From Aphidius gifuensis (lineage: Eukaryota > Arthropoda > Insecta > Hymenoptera > Braconidae), in contig NC_057789.1 of assembly GCF_014905175.1 (NCBI RefSeq), positions 10,106,001 to 10,170,000 of the forward strand: 64,000 bases of DNA, read 5' to 3'. The position numbers and the translations under genes are program-made. Below, piece after piece: positions 1 to 14,381 of the stretch. The notes beneath the pieces are model-generated. The model saw only the letters and a program-made list of their open reading frames with translations, was not told the origin of the DNA and ran no database searches. Each line of letters opens with the position of its first letter. The stretch's first letter is position 1.

Positions 1-231
1 AGTGACGTTATTTCTGACGTCACAATATCTCACTTTTTATACTAAAAAAAAAAAAAACAACAATCTTATGTCTCATAAAAATATTTGCTTTTCAAATTAA
101 TCTTTAAAAAAAAAAAAATTGGCGAATTTTTTTTTCTTTTTCTTTTGTGGCAATTTATGTTTTTATTATTTTTCTCTTTAAAAAAAATTATAAGAAAAAC
201 AATTACATGTTTTCTTTGTTTTATTTAGTTG

Positions 232-266
<35 letters not shown>

Positions 267-3200
267 TGATGACAATATTAATGCATAGAATGCAAGTTGT
301 AACACGTGTAAAAATTATCATGACGTTATCTTGCTGTCATTCATAAAAACTCCAATGACAAATTGGAATTTTAAAAAAAATATTTTTTTAATGTTTTGAT
401 ATTTAAAAAAAAAAATGTATGATTCATCAAAGATTCGATTTTAATTAAAAATAAAATTATTAATTATTTTATGAAACTCTTGTTTTTGTTTATATTTTTA
501 AGATAAATAAAATCGATATTAATAATTTAAGTATAAATGAGGTTCAAGGTTGTTTAATTAAAAAAAAAATGTATTTAAAATCATTTTGAAAAAGCCTCTA
601 ATGTGGTGAGCATTATTAATGATTGATTTTATTTTTAAATAAATTGATAATAATCAGTTTATATATATATATTTCATTTGAATTATCATTGTTTGTTGTT
701 GGATGAAAAATTATTTATTCACAACACACGATGTATCATAGGAATGTAATTCCAGATTAAGTAATCAAAAAACGTATAGCGATATAAAATTTCTCACTTC
801 AGCAATTTTGTCTGTATTTTAATAATAATATTAAAATTAAAAAATTAAAAAACATTACTTTAATATCAGTGTTTATAATACAACTTGATATTTAAATTGC
901 TTTTTTATATATATTATTATGATTTTTCAAGTTCTTTAATTTTTTTCTTGAGTAAATTAAGTGTATATCTGTGTCAGAGGAAGAACAAATAGACTAAGAA
1001 AAAAATATGATGATGAACATTGATGTACCAACTATATGGATAATTGACAATTATTTAGTATCCAACTCAGTAACCAACTGTAGTTTTTTTCAATTGACTA
1101 GTACCACCCACAAGTCCCTGTAATCAACTCGTCAAATACAATCTCTCTTCCTTGATATTATCAACCGGTTTGAAGCGCAAATATATATTCATAAGTGTTT
1201 ATGAATATTTTCAATGACAAAAAATTAAAACAAAATTATATTTATTATATTTTTAAATTTTATATTTGCTTGTAACCTTATTTTACGAAGGCTGTTGTAT
1301 TTTTATTTATTTTTTTTTTAATTGAGAAGATTTCTATTTTTTAAATTTCTTTAAAGCAAAAATTCGGAGCAAAAAAACCTTTTTTTTTAATTACTATCAA
1401 CTTGTAACTATCAATTTAAATGAAATAAATTGTGTTTTGAGTTTGACAGATTTTTATTTATTAAGTCCGACTGAATTGTTGATGATTGCTCTCGAAATGT
1501 TTTAGTTTTCTAGCTTACCGATATCGACACGTATTCTTTTTTATTAAAGTTTTGATGTCAATTGATATTGGCAAAAAAAATATCTATAATTAATTGCAAT
1601 TACTCACACGTAAAAGTATTTAAATTTTACAATTTTTAACGGTAACGAGAACCACAAGTCCCATTAATAATTACCAATTGTTTTTAATTTTATTTTTATT
1701 GTCTTTTTTAATAATAATGGTTTCTAATAATCAGACAAGTCATGTGAATATATTTATAATAATGATAATAAATAAATAAAATATATTTACAATTTATAAA
1801 TCATCTGATAAGAATAAACATTTTTATTTTTCCCTTAAAATATAAAATTAATCATCTGTATCATACTCTCATAGTTGATATTAAATTCTCATTGAGATTT
1901 GAATTTTTACTATTAAATAAATGAATGTCTTTTAGACGACTGGCAATTTTATATAAAATTGGTATTAAAAAAAAAAAAAGAAAACCAGAGAAAACAAGTA
2001 TTATTTGAGTTTGTAAATTTAAATCTCAAATTTATATGGAAATAGTTTAATTTAACTATCGAAAGAAAATAAAAAGAAAACAAAAAAAAAAAATTTTTCT
2101 CTCATCAGCTACGCTCTAAATATATCAATTTTTTTTTGTAATTTAATTAATTTTATAAATACACAATAGTTTATATTTAAACAAACACCAAATATTACAA
2201 ATTTATGCCAATCACATGATACAAAAATATTTCAAGTAAAAATTATGACAGCTATTAAAAATTATACTCCAATATTTTGTTGAAACATACTTTCAACACA
2301 TTAAAAATTACTCAAGATTAAATCGAAATCATACAAAATTAAAAAATAAAAGAAGCACACTGAGTTTATTCTCTCGACTTCCTAATGCAGTTAGCATTAA
2401 CCGAGTTAGTATTTATATATATTATTTAGTTTTTCTATATACAGTGGCATACATTTAACAGAGACTTTAGTCAAGTATTATTATTATTATAATAATTATT
2501 ATTACTATCATTAGTAAAACACACGTAAGGCTTGGCTAGCGTGACATTACCAACCCACCCAACCATCCAACAACATCCTAGACCTGCCCAGATTGATAGA
2601 TTCTCATATTCTCATAAATCGAATATTTATTTATTTAATAAATAAAATAACTTTTATGCATTGATATAATATATATTGCAATTATTTATTGAATTTATCT
2701 GATAAATTTCACTGGCATTTTAAGGCCACAATTTCACCATCTGTGCTCTTTCGCATCATTGATAAATATTTAAAAAAAAAAAAAAACCACAACCGTGGAT
2801 TGAAATAAAAAAAAAGATTCACAAATCATAAATTGAGTAATAATGTAGCAGCTTGAATTTTAAATTTTCGAATATTCCTTCAATAAATGAGCAAAAAAAA
2901 AAAACATAATAACAATAATGAAGGTCCTGGTATGTGGCTAGATAGACTATCCTCTCTCAATTCCACAATAAAAAAAAATATATACACCTGAGAGAAAAAA
3001 TATTCCACCACATTATTGCACATAACGTGCCACAAGAAAAAAAAAAAAATTCCTCAAAACTATTGGCAAATAAAGTATTGAATAAGAAGATAAAAAAAAA
3101 AATTTATACAATTTTTTTTTACATACAAAAATAGTTTTAAATAATAAAAAAAAAAAAAAAAAAATATTAACTAATAATATTTTAACACTATTACACACGT

Positions 3201-5074
3201 TGATAACTCACTGGAAATTCCGTCGCGAAAATTGACAATGATGATGATGATGATGATAATTAAAAATAAAATGACAACAACGCCGAAAGAACGAGACAGA
3301 AAATGATGAATATTCGTATGAATAGAATTTGAAAAAATAAAAAAAATAAAAATTTGAATAGTAGCGACTCGTAACGGTGATGAGGTCCGCTTTGGATCGG
3401 CAGAAAATAAATATGTGTTGCTCGATCGCGGGCCTCGTGGTAACTGAGTCGCACGCGCGGGGACGACCGTCACTGCTGGAAGAATGAACAAGCACTGTGT
3501 GTGTATCAAATGAGAAACTGAGAGAGCCATAATCATCAAAAATAATATTTAAAAAATCAAATATAAACGAATATTAATATCAAAAAATAATTAAAATTAT
3601 AAACATCCTGATTATATATTTTTTTTATTTTAATTTAAAATATCTACACATCAAAAACTATTCATACAAAAAAAAAATATATCTACTCATGCAAGTTTGA
3701 AACAATAAAAAATATTGTGTAATATAACAAGTATATAAATTTAAAAAATATTATTAGAAATGGAGATTTTAAATTTGATGCTAAATTTATTGATCACAAA
3801 TCAGTATAAAAAAAATATTTATAAATTTAAACAGAAAGAGTGTTTGTGTGTGTGTATGCAGTTATTTATTATTATTTTTTTTGTATAATTATATAGACTC
3901 AATATGTGACTGTTCACACACTTTCCTCCCTCTCTGAGCCACAATAAATCCCACACACAAAACCAACTTTAAAAATTTTTTCCGCTTAGCTAAACTCTCA
4001 TGTATTTTATTTATTCTCATATGGATAGTTGTTGATTATTCCAATACTGTTGTATAGACTATAGACTACAGTTTATACACATACATTGTTTTATTATTTT
4101 ATATATTTTCTATTTCTATCTATAAATATACTGGTGTGCATGTATATAGAGAAATATAGTTGGTTGAATGAATTGAAAATTGAAACAATGCTCGATGAAT
4201 TTACTTTGTGCAATACACAAGTTATAATATTTGTCTTTGAATTGAATAAACTTGTACCAGTTGATAAATTTAATGATGATGTTGATGATATTGATGGTAG
4301 AGGTGGAAGAAAAAATGTCATGAAGGTTACCATTGCGGAATGTAAGGGCGAAAAAAATATATATAATAATAAAAATATTAAATAGCAATTATAATGATTG
4401 TTTGAAAAGATCAAGAATAATGTCGTAAAAAGAAAAAAAATATGTATGTAGTTATATTATTGTATGTAGGATTTGATATTTTACTTGATGATTATAGTTA
4501 AATATATAATTTACTTTTGTTTAGTATTTATTTTTATTATTTTACATATTTAGTTTTTTATTTATTTATTTTTTTTATTGAACATGTTAATAAGACGAGA
4601 ATAAAGATTCCCTTTTGTGTTATCAGAATGGTCAATGAGGTCGATTATTATCCGGTTCTTTTGTTATTGAGGGGAATAATAAATGTATATTATGTTACTG
4701 TATATACGTGTAAAATTAAACGATAATAGTTTATAAATTCTTTGAAAAAATTAAATTTAATTTCAAATTGATTATTTATTTTTTTAGTGGTGACATTGTG
4801 AGTAAAGATATAAACAGACCTTCCTTCTTGTCTACGCCTATATAGATAAATGACCAATGACAATGCTAATTATTATTATTAACGTGATAATGTATTATGC
4901 ACTGTTTGAACAAAAATATGCATTTTATTTTTTATATATACTGTTGTTATTTTAAGTCTGTCTGGCTGTATTTGATTTGATATCACGACTAAATATATAA
5001 TCATCAAGAAATAAGTTAAATCAAACTTTCCGGGTCAAATCATCCGGAAATAAAATATCCTGATTAGTAATATG
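1..5074. other. AT-rich gene-poor DNA
   Basis: Long homopolymer A and T runs and short AT motifs dominate. The open frames here (for example at 3.0-3.5 kb and 4.1-4.7 kb) are low-complexity and rich in F, I, Y, K and N, with no family resemblance. No convincing exon was found. The stretch could be intron or 5' flank of a gene lying to either side. Confidence 0.5.
3360..3535 (-). promoter_or_regulatory. CpG-rich island, possible promoter or first exon
   Basis: In a setting of almost pure A/T, this stretch is rich in CG dinucleotides (gactcgtaacgg, gatcgcgggcc, gcacgcgcgggg). Minus-strand reading gives a TCAGTTTCTC initiator-like start followed by a G/C-rich leader. A 122-codon frame overlaps it, but the composition switches to low complexity after about 55 codons, so I do not call it coding. 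It may be the transcription start of a gene whose coding exons lie outside the window. Confidence 0.3.
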
Positions 5075-5475
5075 CCAAAAAAAAATAAATAAATAAACAT
5101 CTTGCAGCTTTTGTTGGTATTCGAAACATGAGCTATTATGAAATTTGAATAAATAATTATAAAAACAATACAAGCATAGTTACAAATAAACATATAATGA
5201 TGATCATAAATATTTAAAATTTGTCAAAAGTAATTATGACAAGAGTATAATCAGCACGATAAATAAATAAATATTACATTTAAAAATTTATTTATTTTTT
5301 TAAATTTACTACTATCATATATCTTGGATAAATTGTAAATAAATTTATTTAAAAATTAATTAATAAGTCATCGTGTTGTAATGACTCAATGTTATTATTA
5401 TCTTATTTATTATTATATATTATTAATCAAATAATTATTATCCTATTTTTGATGAATTTGTAATTTATTTATATA
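5075..5475 (+). repeat. Left arm of a ~400-bp inverted duplication
   Basis: This block reappears reverse-complemented at 7655-8085. The best-conserved cores are the stretches around gacaagagtataatcagcac, catatatcttggataaattg and aataagtcatcgtgttgtaa, each matched with few mismatches. The match runs to the region around cctatttttgatgaatttg at the inner end. No terminal repeat or protein-coding potential is visible. Confidence 0.8.
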
Positions 5476-7654
5476 TTTTTTTTTTTTTTCATGCGATCAC
5501 ATGTGAAATTTTAATTTTTGTATAATTTTTATCTTGTGTTTTCTATTTTTTTCCAACAAGTGTAAAATAATGACAGCATGACAATTACATGTATTCGAGG
5601 CTAATTGTGGGTGTTTTTAAAATCAACGTAATATACAACAGTGTACACGGTTTTAATCTCATTATGTTGGTGCATGTTAACATGCATCTAGTGGCTGAAT
5701 TCTAAGATACAAAAATTTTGCTATGTAAACAATAAGAAAAAAAAAGTAAAAATTCCATTATTTATTTTTAGGAATATTCAATTTAAAATACACGGTATAT
5801 ACGTGAATAAATTTTTGATGCGTGCACAATTATTTAAAGATAAAAGTGAAAGTTTTTTTCATTTCATTATAATTATTATAATCAAGTTTATTTTATTTTA
5901 AATTTTTAAATTTATTTTATTTCTTTTTTTTTATTACTTTTTTCAATTGGATATTTTTGCTTTTTTGGAGCAAAATGAAAGTTGTTTAAGAGCTTTTTTT
6001 TTAAATAATAAATTAGCTAAAAAAAAAGTTTTTTAAATTTGTCTTTTTTTTTTTTTATGAATTTTCTTTCGCTTTTTGAGTGATATTATTTTTTTTTTTT
6101 CATTCCAATTGAGATGAATATATGCCTTGCTTATTTTAATAAAAAAAAAAAAAAGAACTTGAAAAAGCTTTTTACTCAATTACCAAGAGAGTATACTATA
6201 AGATTATTAAATTTTTTCGTTTATTTATTTTTTTTAATAGCTATTATATAATGAACCAATTTTTTTATTTATGTATTCATTTTTTTTTTTTATTACATCG
6301 AAATTTGATTCTAAAATTTAATGCACACGTCAGCATTATTGCTAATTATTTTTTTTCCAATTACATTCATCGATAGTACTAATTTCGATGGCTTATTGTT
6401 TTTTTTTCTTTCTTTTTTTATCTTTACATACTTAACGATAAATAAAATACAAAAGAAAAAATATAAATTACAAAAATATTCTTAGAAAATATAGTTTTTT
6501 TTTTTTCAATAATATGATAACAGTTGTATATTTTAAATTAAAATGCCATTATTTTCTCAGCACATCAACCCGAGTAAAAAAATAAAAGTTTAGTCAAATA
6601 GATTTTAAAAATATCAATAGGTGTTAATTTTGATTGATCAGTAATTTATAAATTTAAAAACACTCACTTTAAAACTAAAAAAAGTAATGATAGAATTTTT
6701 TTTTTATAGCAACTGTGTGCAGTATGCACGCATGCAGGATCTCACAAAAATTGAAGAATATCAGCCTTCATTTTATCGACAAATCAGTGAAAAAGATAGC
6801 CAGTTTATTCCGAGAATTTATAAGAGACATAATTGTGATAATAAGGTAGCAGAACAAAAAAAAAAAACAAATAACTCAAATAGCAAGGGGGAATTATTTA
6901 TTTTTAATGAATGATGAGTTGATAAAAAGAATCAAAGGTGTTAACGAGTTGAAGACATAATTTTCCGAGACAATAAATAATTTTTCTTCAGCACGTGTAT
7001 GTATGTACACATGAATTATGTAATTTAATGTATATATAAAAATTATTTCCGCATTTTAAGTATTACGCAAACTAGGTGTATATAAATCGTGGTTAAATTA
7101 ACAACTTTAATTTTAAAATTATGAATTATTTATTTATATATAATCATCATTTAAAGAATTTGTTTTTTGTATCTAGTTTTTTTTCTATTTACAATGAGAT
7201 CAACTTTCACGTGATCATATCTCCAGATATTTCTATTTTATTTCGTAATGATGTTAACACATCCACATGTGTCATATGCATCATGAGAATATTTAAATTA
7301 AACATTGGAAAAACACAAATGTGATAATAATACTACTGATAAACTCAGTTTTCATCACAATTTACTATCAAGTATTTTATTTTTTGTTCTGATTTTTTTT
7401 AATTTTATTGTAAATTAATTTCCATTTAATTTTAATATTTTATTTGTTTATTTTTTTTTAACAAATGGATATTGACCATTGCTTCGTTTTGAATTTATTC
7501 AATAAAACGAATGAATAATTTCATTAAAATTACAATAAATTAATTATTGAAAATTTATTAATCATCCACATTAAAAATGTTCTAAAAAAAAAAAATCAAA
7601 AAACCTGCTAGAAAATGTGACAATAAAAATATCCACTATCGATCAAGTAAAAAA
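5476..7654. other. AT-rich spacer between inverted arms
   Basis: About 2.2 kb of A/T-rich sequence with poly-T runs separates the two inverted arms. A 75-codon frame at 6687-6914 is lysine- and asparagine-rich with no recognised family. No gene is supported. Confidence 0.5.
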
Positions 7655-8085
7655 ATTAATAAATTACAAATCCATCAAAAATAGGATAATAATTATTTGA
7701 TTAATAATATATATAATAATAAAATAAATAAATACACATTTGATAAAATATTAATAAAATTAAATTCGAAATAATAATAACATTGAGTCATTACAATACG
7801 ATGACTTATTAATTAGTTTTTGAATAAATTAATTTACAATTTATCCAAGATATATGATAGTAGTAAGTTTAAAAAAATAAATAAATTGTTAAATGTAATA
7901 TTTATTTATTTATCGTGCTGATTATACTCTTGTCGTAATTATTTTTGACAAATTTCAAATAATCATCATCATCATTATGTTCATTTGTTACTATGCTTGT
8001 ATTATTTTTACAATTATCAATTTTAATTTTAAAATATCTCGTGGCTTTTTCTACCAACACTTACAAGATATTTATTTTTTTTTCT
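7655..8085 (-). repeat. Right arm of a ~400-bp inverted duplication
   Basis: This is the reverse complement of the block at 5075-5475, apparently around 90 percent identical in the core by eye, with small indels. One larger insertion lies near 7700-7760 relative to the other arm. Together the arms could form a long hairpin transcript or mark an inverted duplication. Confidence 0.8.
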
Positions 8086-8352
8086 AGTGGAAAATTATTA
8101 ACCATGACGTTGTTTCAACTGAGAAATTTCTGTTTAAAATATTACTGAATGACTTGTTTAGTAATTGCTTCATTTATGTTCTTTAGTCAAGTGCAACTTG
8201 ACCAAAAGAAAAATACACAAATTAGACAGTCCAATTACTATTCAGTTATTTTAAAAAATTAAATATAGAAACATGTTACACCCAGTGGCCCAGTGTAAGT
8301 GCATATAAAAAAATAATAATAATAAAAACACGTTCAACCACTAAACACTCAC

Positions 8353-8422
8353 TTGGGGTCAGGTGTTACTGGGTTAAGATGCTCGATCGATCCACCAGAG
8401 ACTCGCCTCACTATGTCTTCAA
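8353..8422 (-). other. Candidate internal coding exon (unidentified gene)
   Basis: On the minus strand a long pyrimidine tract ends in tgtaaag, followed by a 70-nt block of ordinary composition and a strong GTGAGT donor. Only one frame is open, giving EDIVRRVSGGSIEHLNPVTP followed by DP. The splice signals are good and the composition is unlike the surroundings. I do not recognise the peptide, and its phase does not join the candidate exon at 9921-10063, so the gene is unknown. Confidence 0.35.
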
Positions 8423-9920
8423 CTTTACAAAAGGAAAAAAAAAAAAAAAATACTTTACCGGCTTGAAGGCGGTTTATCCAACTTTTCATTTCAATGTCAA
8501 AGTCTGTGAATAGTTTTTAAAAATATTTTCAACAACAATAAAAATAATAAAAATAATAAAATTCATTTGACAAAATGGGTGGACTGGCAATAGATAAATT
8601 TATGTGTCAACTTTGCAATTGGACTGGGTCCGGTTGAGAACTCAACCTGCTACCATTTATGGTATCGATGTCGTCCTCGAGAACTTTAAATCCCGTAAAT
8701 TCAATTGACTAAGTACACATCTAAATAATTTTTTGTCAAATAGAATAAAATCTTTAAAAATATAACTATTTAAACATTTAAACAACAATAATAATAATAT
8801 TTTATTATTTATTTTTTTTAATTGTTATTGTTTTTATAATTGTGGTAATAACAATCATAATCAGCATGTAAGCATTAAATTTCAAAAGAAAATTAATATG
8901 ACATTTCAAATATTACTTGACAGCATATAGTTAAGACAGATTAATTTCATCAATGACATTGATTTTTTATTTAAATTATAATTTCATTTATTTTCTATAT
9001 CAAGAAATTCATTTTGAAATATAAACGCCTAAATAAGTATGGCCTTTGTTCGAAGCCATACATCAACAAACTGCTGATGTGATTTTATAAATACCATCAT
9101 TCGCCATCTAGCGGTATTTGAAATGAATCATCATCAAAACAACAGCCATTAAAAAAATTAATTTAAAAATTATTAAAACCAATTTTTTAAGTTTCTTTTT
9201 ATAATTTTTCATGCCAGTAACATGTCTATTTTAAAATTTAATAATCATTTGAAAAAACAACAACAAAAAAAATTGTAATAATTTAAAAAAATAATAACTA
9301 TTTCTAAATTTATGAAAAAAATAAAATCATAATATTTGTTGATTCGTTTGATGACAAGGAACAACACAATAAAATGAATTATTAGCGTGAATGATTTATA
9401 ATGATTATATCAGCTGACTTAGTAAAGTGTCTAGAGTTGAAATTGAGCTCAACTAACAATTACGGTAACGAGTGTCAGATCACATCAGCGTCAACGTTGT
9501 TTAAATATTTCTGATGCCTATAAATATAAACTTAAAAAAAATAAAAAAAAAAAAAAAAAAACGATTCCCTCTATCAATGTGTATATGCATATGATAAATT
9601 GTGACAAAAATGTCAAGGACACTTATAATATTAGACAATAAAAATTGATTAAAACTTGTACAAGTATATAGTAATAAAAATAAATCAATCAACGTATGAA
9701 TAAAACAAAATTTTGTTGTATATTAAGATAATAATAGAACAGACAATACGAATGATTATTAAAAAAAATAATAAAGCATCAGCAATGTATTTAAATGATG
9801 ACGTATCCACCAAAACAAATGATTAAATTTTATCATGATAGTCAAGCAATAATCAGTTACAGTTAAATATGCAATATAAAATATTATTAATATGATTTGA
9901 TAGTATTATTAATAACTTAC

Positions 9921-10063
9921 TTTTGAATTTGTGACGCGGTCAGCGGGTACGGATTCGGGAACAGTTTGAAGTGTGCTCCGCATCGTATTGTACATTATAG
10001 GCCAGCCAGGATTACTGCCTCAAACCCTCCAGCCTTTCGGTACTGTGATTTTTTTCCCTACGC
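9921..10063 (-). other. Candidate first coding exon (unidentified gene)
   Basis: On the minus strand a gttacag acceptor precedes a 143-nt block of non-AT-rich sequence ending at a GTAAGT donor. An ATG with an upstream in-frame TGA opens a 25-codon frame beginning MYNTMRSTLQTVPESVPADR and ending in phase 0. It could be a translation-start exon after a 5'-UTR intron. No downstream partner exon of matching phase was found within the window, and I do not recognise the product. Confidence 0.35.
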
Positions 10064-13000
10064 CTGTAACAAAAATAACACGAAAAAATAAATTAATTAT
10101 AATTTTATGTTATTATTTTTAACAATTATACGATAATATTTAAATGATTTTTTATCAAATGGTTAAAAGTTCCAGTGCTTGATAGATTTTTTTTTTTTAC
10201 CATTTGAATTAAAAATTTATCTAGCACTTGTAAAATTTTATAATTTTATGGATCTAGTATTTGAACAACATCTAGATATAATTATTATAAAAATTTGGGA
10301 ATTGAATTTCAATTATTTTTATTCTTTTTTTGAAATTTTTTTATAATAATTATTGAATGTTTTTGCTAGATGTCATATTTTTTTTCTACTTGTCGTCCAT
10401 TTAAACTGTAAAATAATATTAAAAAAATTAAATTTAAATATCAATTTATGGTTTCTTAATTTTCTGCAAACTCAGAAAAAGTAAAATTTGTTAATTTGAA
10501 TGTTTTTGTTTGTTCATATGAATAATTAATTAATTATTTCAATTTTTTAAATTTAATTTTCAAGGAAGTAGCGTTGATACATTTAGTTTTTCTTTTTCAT
10601 TTCAATTATATGAAAAAAAAAAAAGGCGAAAGCAAACTGGCTTTCATTTTGCGGATTAAACATGATCAGACGCCTGGCGTTTGTTTATCATCAAACCACC
10701 AGTTCATAACACACTGAACACGTTGGAAAGTATTTGACGCAGGTAGACATAATGTCAAATAAAATTCACAACAATACAATTATACACACGGAAATGAATT
10801 TAAAACTCATTAAGTTTTAATCACTTCATATCTAATTATTGCTGCCTATTATTTTTTAAATATATATATATTATTATTTTTTTTTTTTATTCCTTTCTCC
10901 GTTGTGCAAGTTGGTGTACATAATTAAAAATATAATAAACCAAATAAAATCAAAACAAAAAATATTAAAAAAAAGCTCAATACCTAGATCAATTGGATGT
11001 GCTACTTTGAATGGACAGTGTTGTTTTAAAAAAAAAAATTCAGAGCAAGTGGGGGGCAATGAAATATGTGTTGATTCAGGCCAGAACTTAAAGGAGGTCA
11101 TAAGCTTCCTTCCGTGTACGAAGACCACTGTCTACACGACACAAAAAAAAAAAAATGTATTCAAAAAATAATAACAAAGTTGGCTGATTCACCAAAAAAT
11201 CCTTTTTACCTTATGTATCAACACAATTTCATTTTTTAACAAAAACAAAAATAATTAATGTCATCAACTGCACAAATTAATTTAAAAAAAAAAAGAACCC
11301 AAGAATGTTATATATATTTTAAAATAAATTAATAATCAAAACATTTATTTTTTTATTTTTTTTTTTAAATAAAATTATCCTTACTAGCCTTGGTCATTCA
11401 GAGAAATATTTAATTTTTCAACAAAACTCTTTGTCAACAACAAAAGAAGAATTGTAGAAAAAAAAAAAAAAAAAATCTGATGAATCATATCAAATATATG
11501 GAGATATTTTTATCAGTTTAATATTATAGCGAATAAATTCAATGAATTTACACAATACGTGTTAATTACTTTTAAAAAAATATATACTAAAGTGATGCAT
11601 TGATTGATCAATGATCCAATCACCAATTTGCTATGAAATTACTTAAAAATTGAAAAAAAAAATTAATTTAATATTCTGGTTGAATGATTGAGCGAGACAT
11701 ATTGGATAATTATAATCATAGAGAGTGCAGCATCCGTACGGAGATGAGTGTCCTCAGACAAATTTAAAGGGCTGATACACATAGTGTCAAGGACATTTCA
11801 TCAGAACAGACACAGACTGATAATTAATACTAATTTTAAATCAACGTGGTAATTTCCTGGCTTATATAAAACAAATTTTAAATAATCATCAAATGCAATT
11901 AACAAAAATCTAGTATTACAATTTATTTCGTTATTTTATTTAATCATAATAAAATATTAATTAAATACTAATATAATTAACATGATGATAAATTTATAAA
12001 TATCATTAGAAAATATATATATTGACGAAAGTTGTCGTCTTGATGATGGAAAACATGTTAAAGGTGTGGTGGACACTGTTTGATACCGAATATAGAAATT
12101 GATGAAGGAAAGCGCGGTCGACCGTGAAAAACAGGATTTAATAAAAATATAATAAAAAAAAAGTGATACATCTCTATGATGAAAAAAAAAAAAAACAAAA
12201 TAAAATAATTGTAAAAAACAAGCACAAAAAGCAAAAAAAGAAAATATTAAATATCAAAAATAAAGATGATAAATGAAATAAATAAAAAATGATGATAATG
12301 ATGATGAATCCTATGTAAAATATATAATATCCTCTAGTTGAAAGTGAAGGGACTGTTTAACTCGTTGACCATTTATTCGACCTCGCAGTAAAATCCGTAA
12401 AGTCCTTCGAGGTCAGTAAAAAAATGTATTAAATTAACTCATATTTGAAAAAAAAATATTATGAGTAAATTAAAACAGCCAAATAATCTATGATAAATAA
12501 AATAATATTAATATACATAATGAAATAATAATAAGCCAGAAAACTAGACTTGGCCCTAACCAATGCTTTTGATGCACTCGTATTATTTTTATACTCACCA
12601 CACACGTTTATGAAATCTCTATATTTATAATTGATATATATATATAGGTACATATATATGTATACACTAAATTCACACTTACATAGTTGAAAAATGAATT
12701 ATAATTATTGCAGCACATTCATATTATCTAAGGTACATAAAAAGTCACAATAATTATTGTAACAAAAGATTGTCAAAGTGTGAGAAAATATATTTCAAAT
12801 GAATATTATTATTTTTTAAAAAAACAACAATAACATTATTTTTAATTTCAACTAAAACTTGACACAAACAAACCGATAAACCGAGAGAACGTAAAGCATC
12901 ACTCACTTTAACACAAAAAAAGGCCGTATGTTTGTTGGACTTTTCATGTAAAAAAAAAGCAAAAAAAAAAAAAAATTTTAATTCATTTTTAGGTTAGAAA

Positions 13001-14381
13001 AATAGTAAAAATATATTTTATAAATAAAGAGTAATTGTTGTATTATTGTAAAATTTTTTTAATAATTAATATATTTTGGTTGTTCATTTGATGATATTGA
13101 TAAATAATTGTAAAAAGAGAAACACGATTATTGTCAGTAACCTAGAAAGCAGACAACAGCGAGGCAGCCATTCAGGATTACGGGACTCTTTTCATGATTC
13201 AACACCGATGCCAAATAAAAATATTATTTCAACAATAATTTAATTGTTAATAATATTTAATTATTGTTATTTAACTATCTTTTTTTTTTTTTTTTATTTT
13301 TTTCAATTATATACATATTGTTTTATTAATATTTATACTATTATTATCACGAAACTTTTTATTTATTTTTTTTTCTTTATTGTTGTTTTATATTTTTTTT
13401 TTTTTTTTTTTTATGTAAACTTCACTCAAGTGACGTTGATTTTATACACTTTGTTTTCACACTGACGATAACTATTTTTTAAAAATTTTTTTAGATGATG
13501 GATAGTTATTTTTATTAAATATTGTTGATTAATAGAGGGGAGAATTTATTTTATTATTAATTTGTATTACTGAAAAAAAGCCAAGAATATACACGACTGT
13601 AAATTGTATCCACAAAAGTTGACACAAGACCCGTTCTTCACTTGCGATCGAAAGCCTGGCTAGCTGCCCCCGCCCCCGCTAAACTTTTTTTTTTTTTCCT
13701 TTTTTTTGTGTTTTTATATATACCTATGTATTTTTTTTTTTTATTATCCCTTCTTTTAATTTACTGGCTTACGAAAAAAATAAGCTTGTATTTGTTGTAA
13801 AAAAAAAATTGATTTGTAAAATTTGTATATTTTAAAATGTAGATTTTTAATTATAATTAATGTAAAAAAAAATTAACTGGATAATATTTACCCATTTGTG
13901 ACAGATTTCACCAACGAAAAACACACACCACATTAACAAATGTGCCACACTTATTATTTACAGACAATACACACTGTTAATATTTTTAAAATGGCTGACA
14001 ATTTTATGATGTACAAGGGCGGTACTGGACAATTTAATTATGGCGCTCTTATAACGCCATACTGTTTTTTATTGTCGCTTATTGTGGATTAAGCTTGAGA
14101 AACAAAATTTATAATTTTTATATTAATTGTTTATTAATAACGTTGTTTTAATTGTTATATTTCTATTTTAATTGAGCTTGGTTAATTGCTTCATCAACTA
14201 AACCAAGAAAATACTAATTTTATATTCAATTAACAATAATAAATATTATTATTATTATTTATAAAATTTATATTAATTAATAATTAATTAAAAAACGATT
14301 TATTATTAATTTTATTATGCTTTATTATTTATAAAAAAGAAAAACAGTACAAGTTATCATGATTCAATGTGCCAGCTTGAA
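10064..14381. other. Mostly AT-rich DNA with scattered G/C-rich islets
   Basis: Short islets of normal composition occur near 10620-10760, 10970-11140, 11700-11800, 12040-12130, 12345-12420, 13590-13690 (with a GC-box-like CCCCGCCCCCGC at about 13667) and 13985-14085. None gives a clear exon. They could be untranslated exons or regulatory elements of a neighbouring gene. The rest is homopolymer-rich. Confidence 0.4.

Noticed and set aside
3013..3539. Frames of 61-122 codons around the CpG-rich spot
   Set aside because: They run into homopolymer-coded F/I/H tracts; the G/C-rich part fits better as a promoter or untranslated exon.
4086..4414. Overlapping frames of 90-106 codons on both strands
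   Set aside because: They are low-complexity, share the same bases in three frames, and lack splice context or family resemblance.
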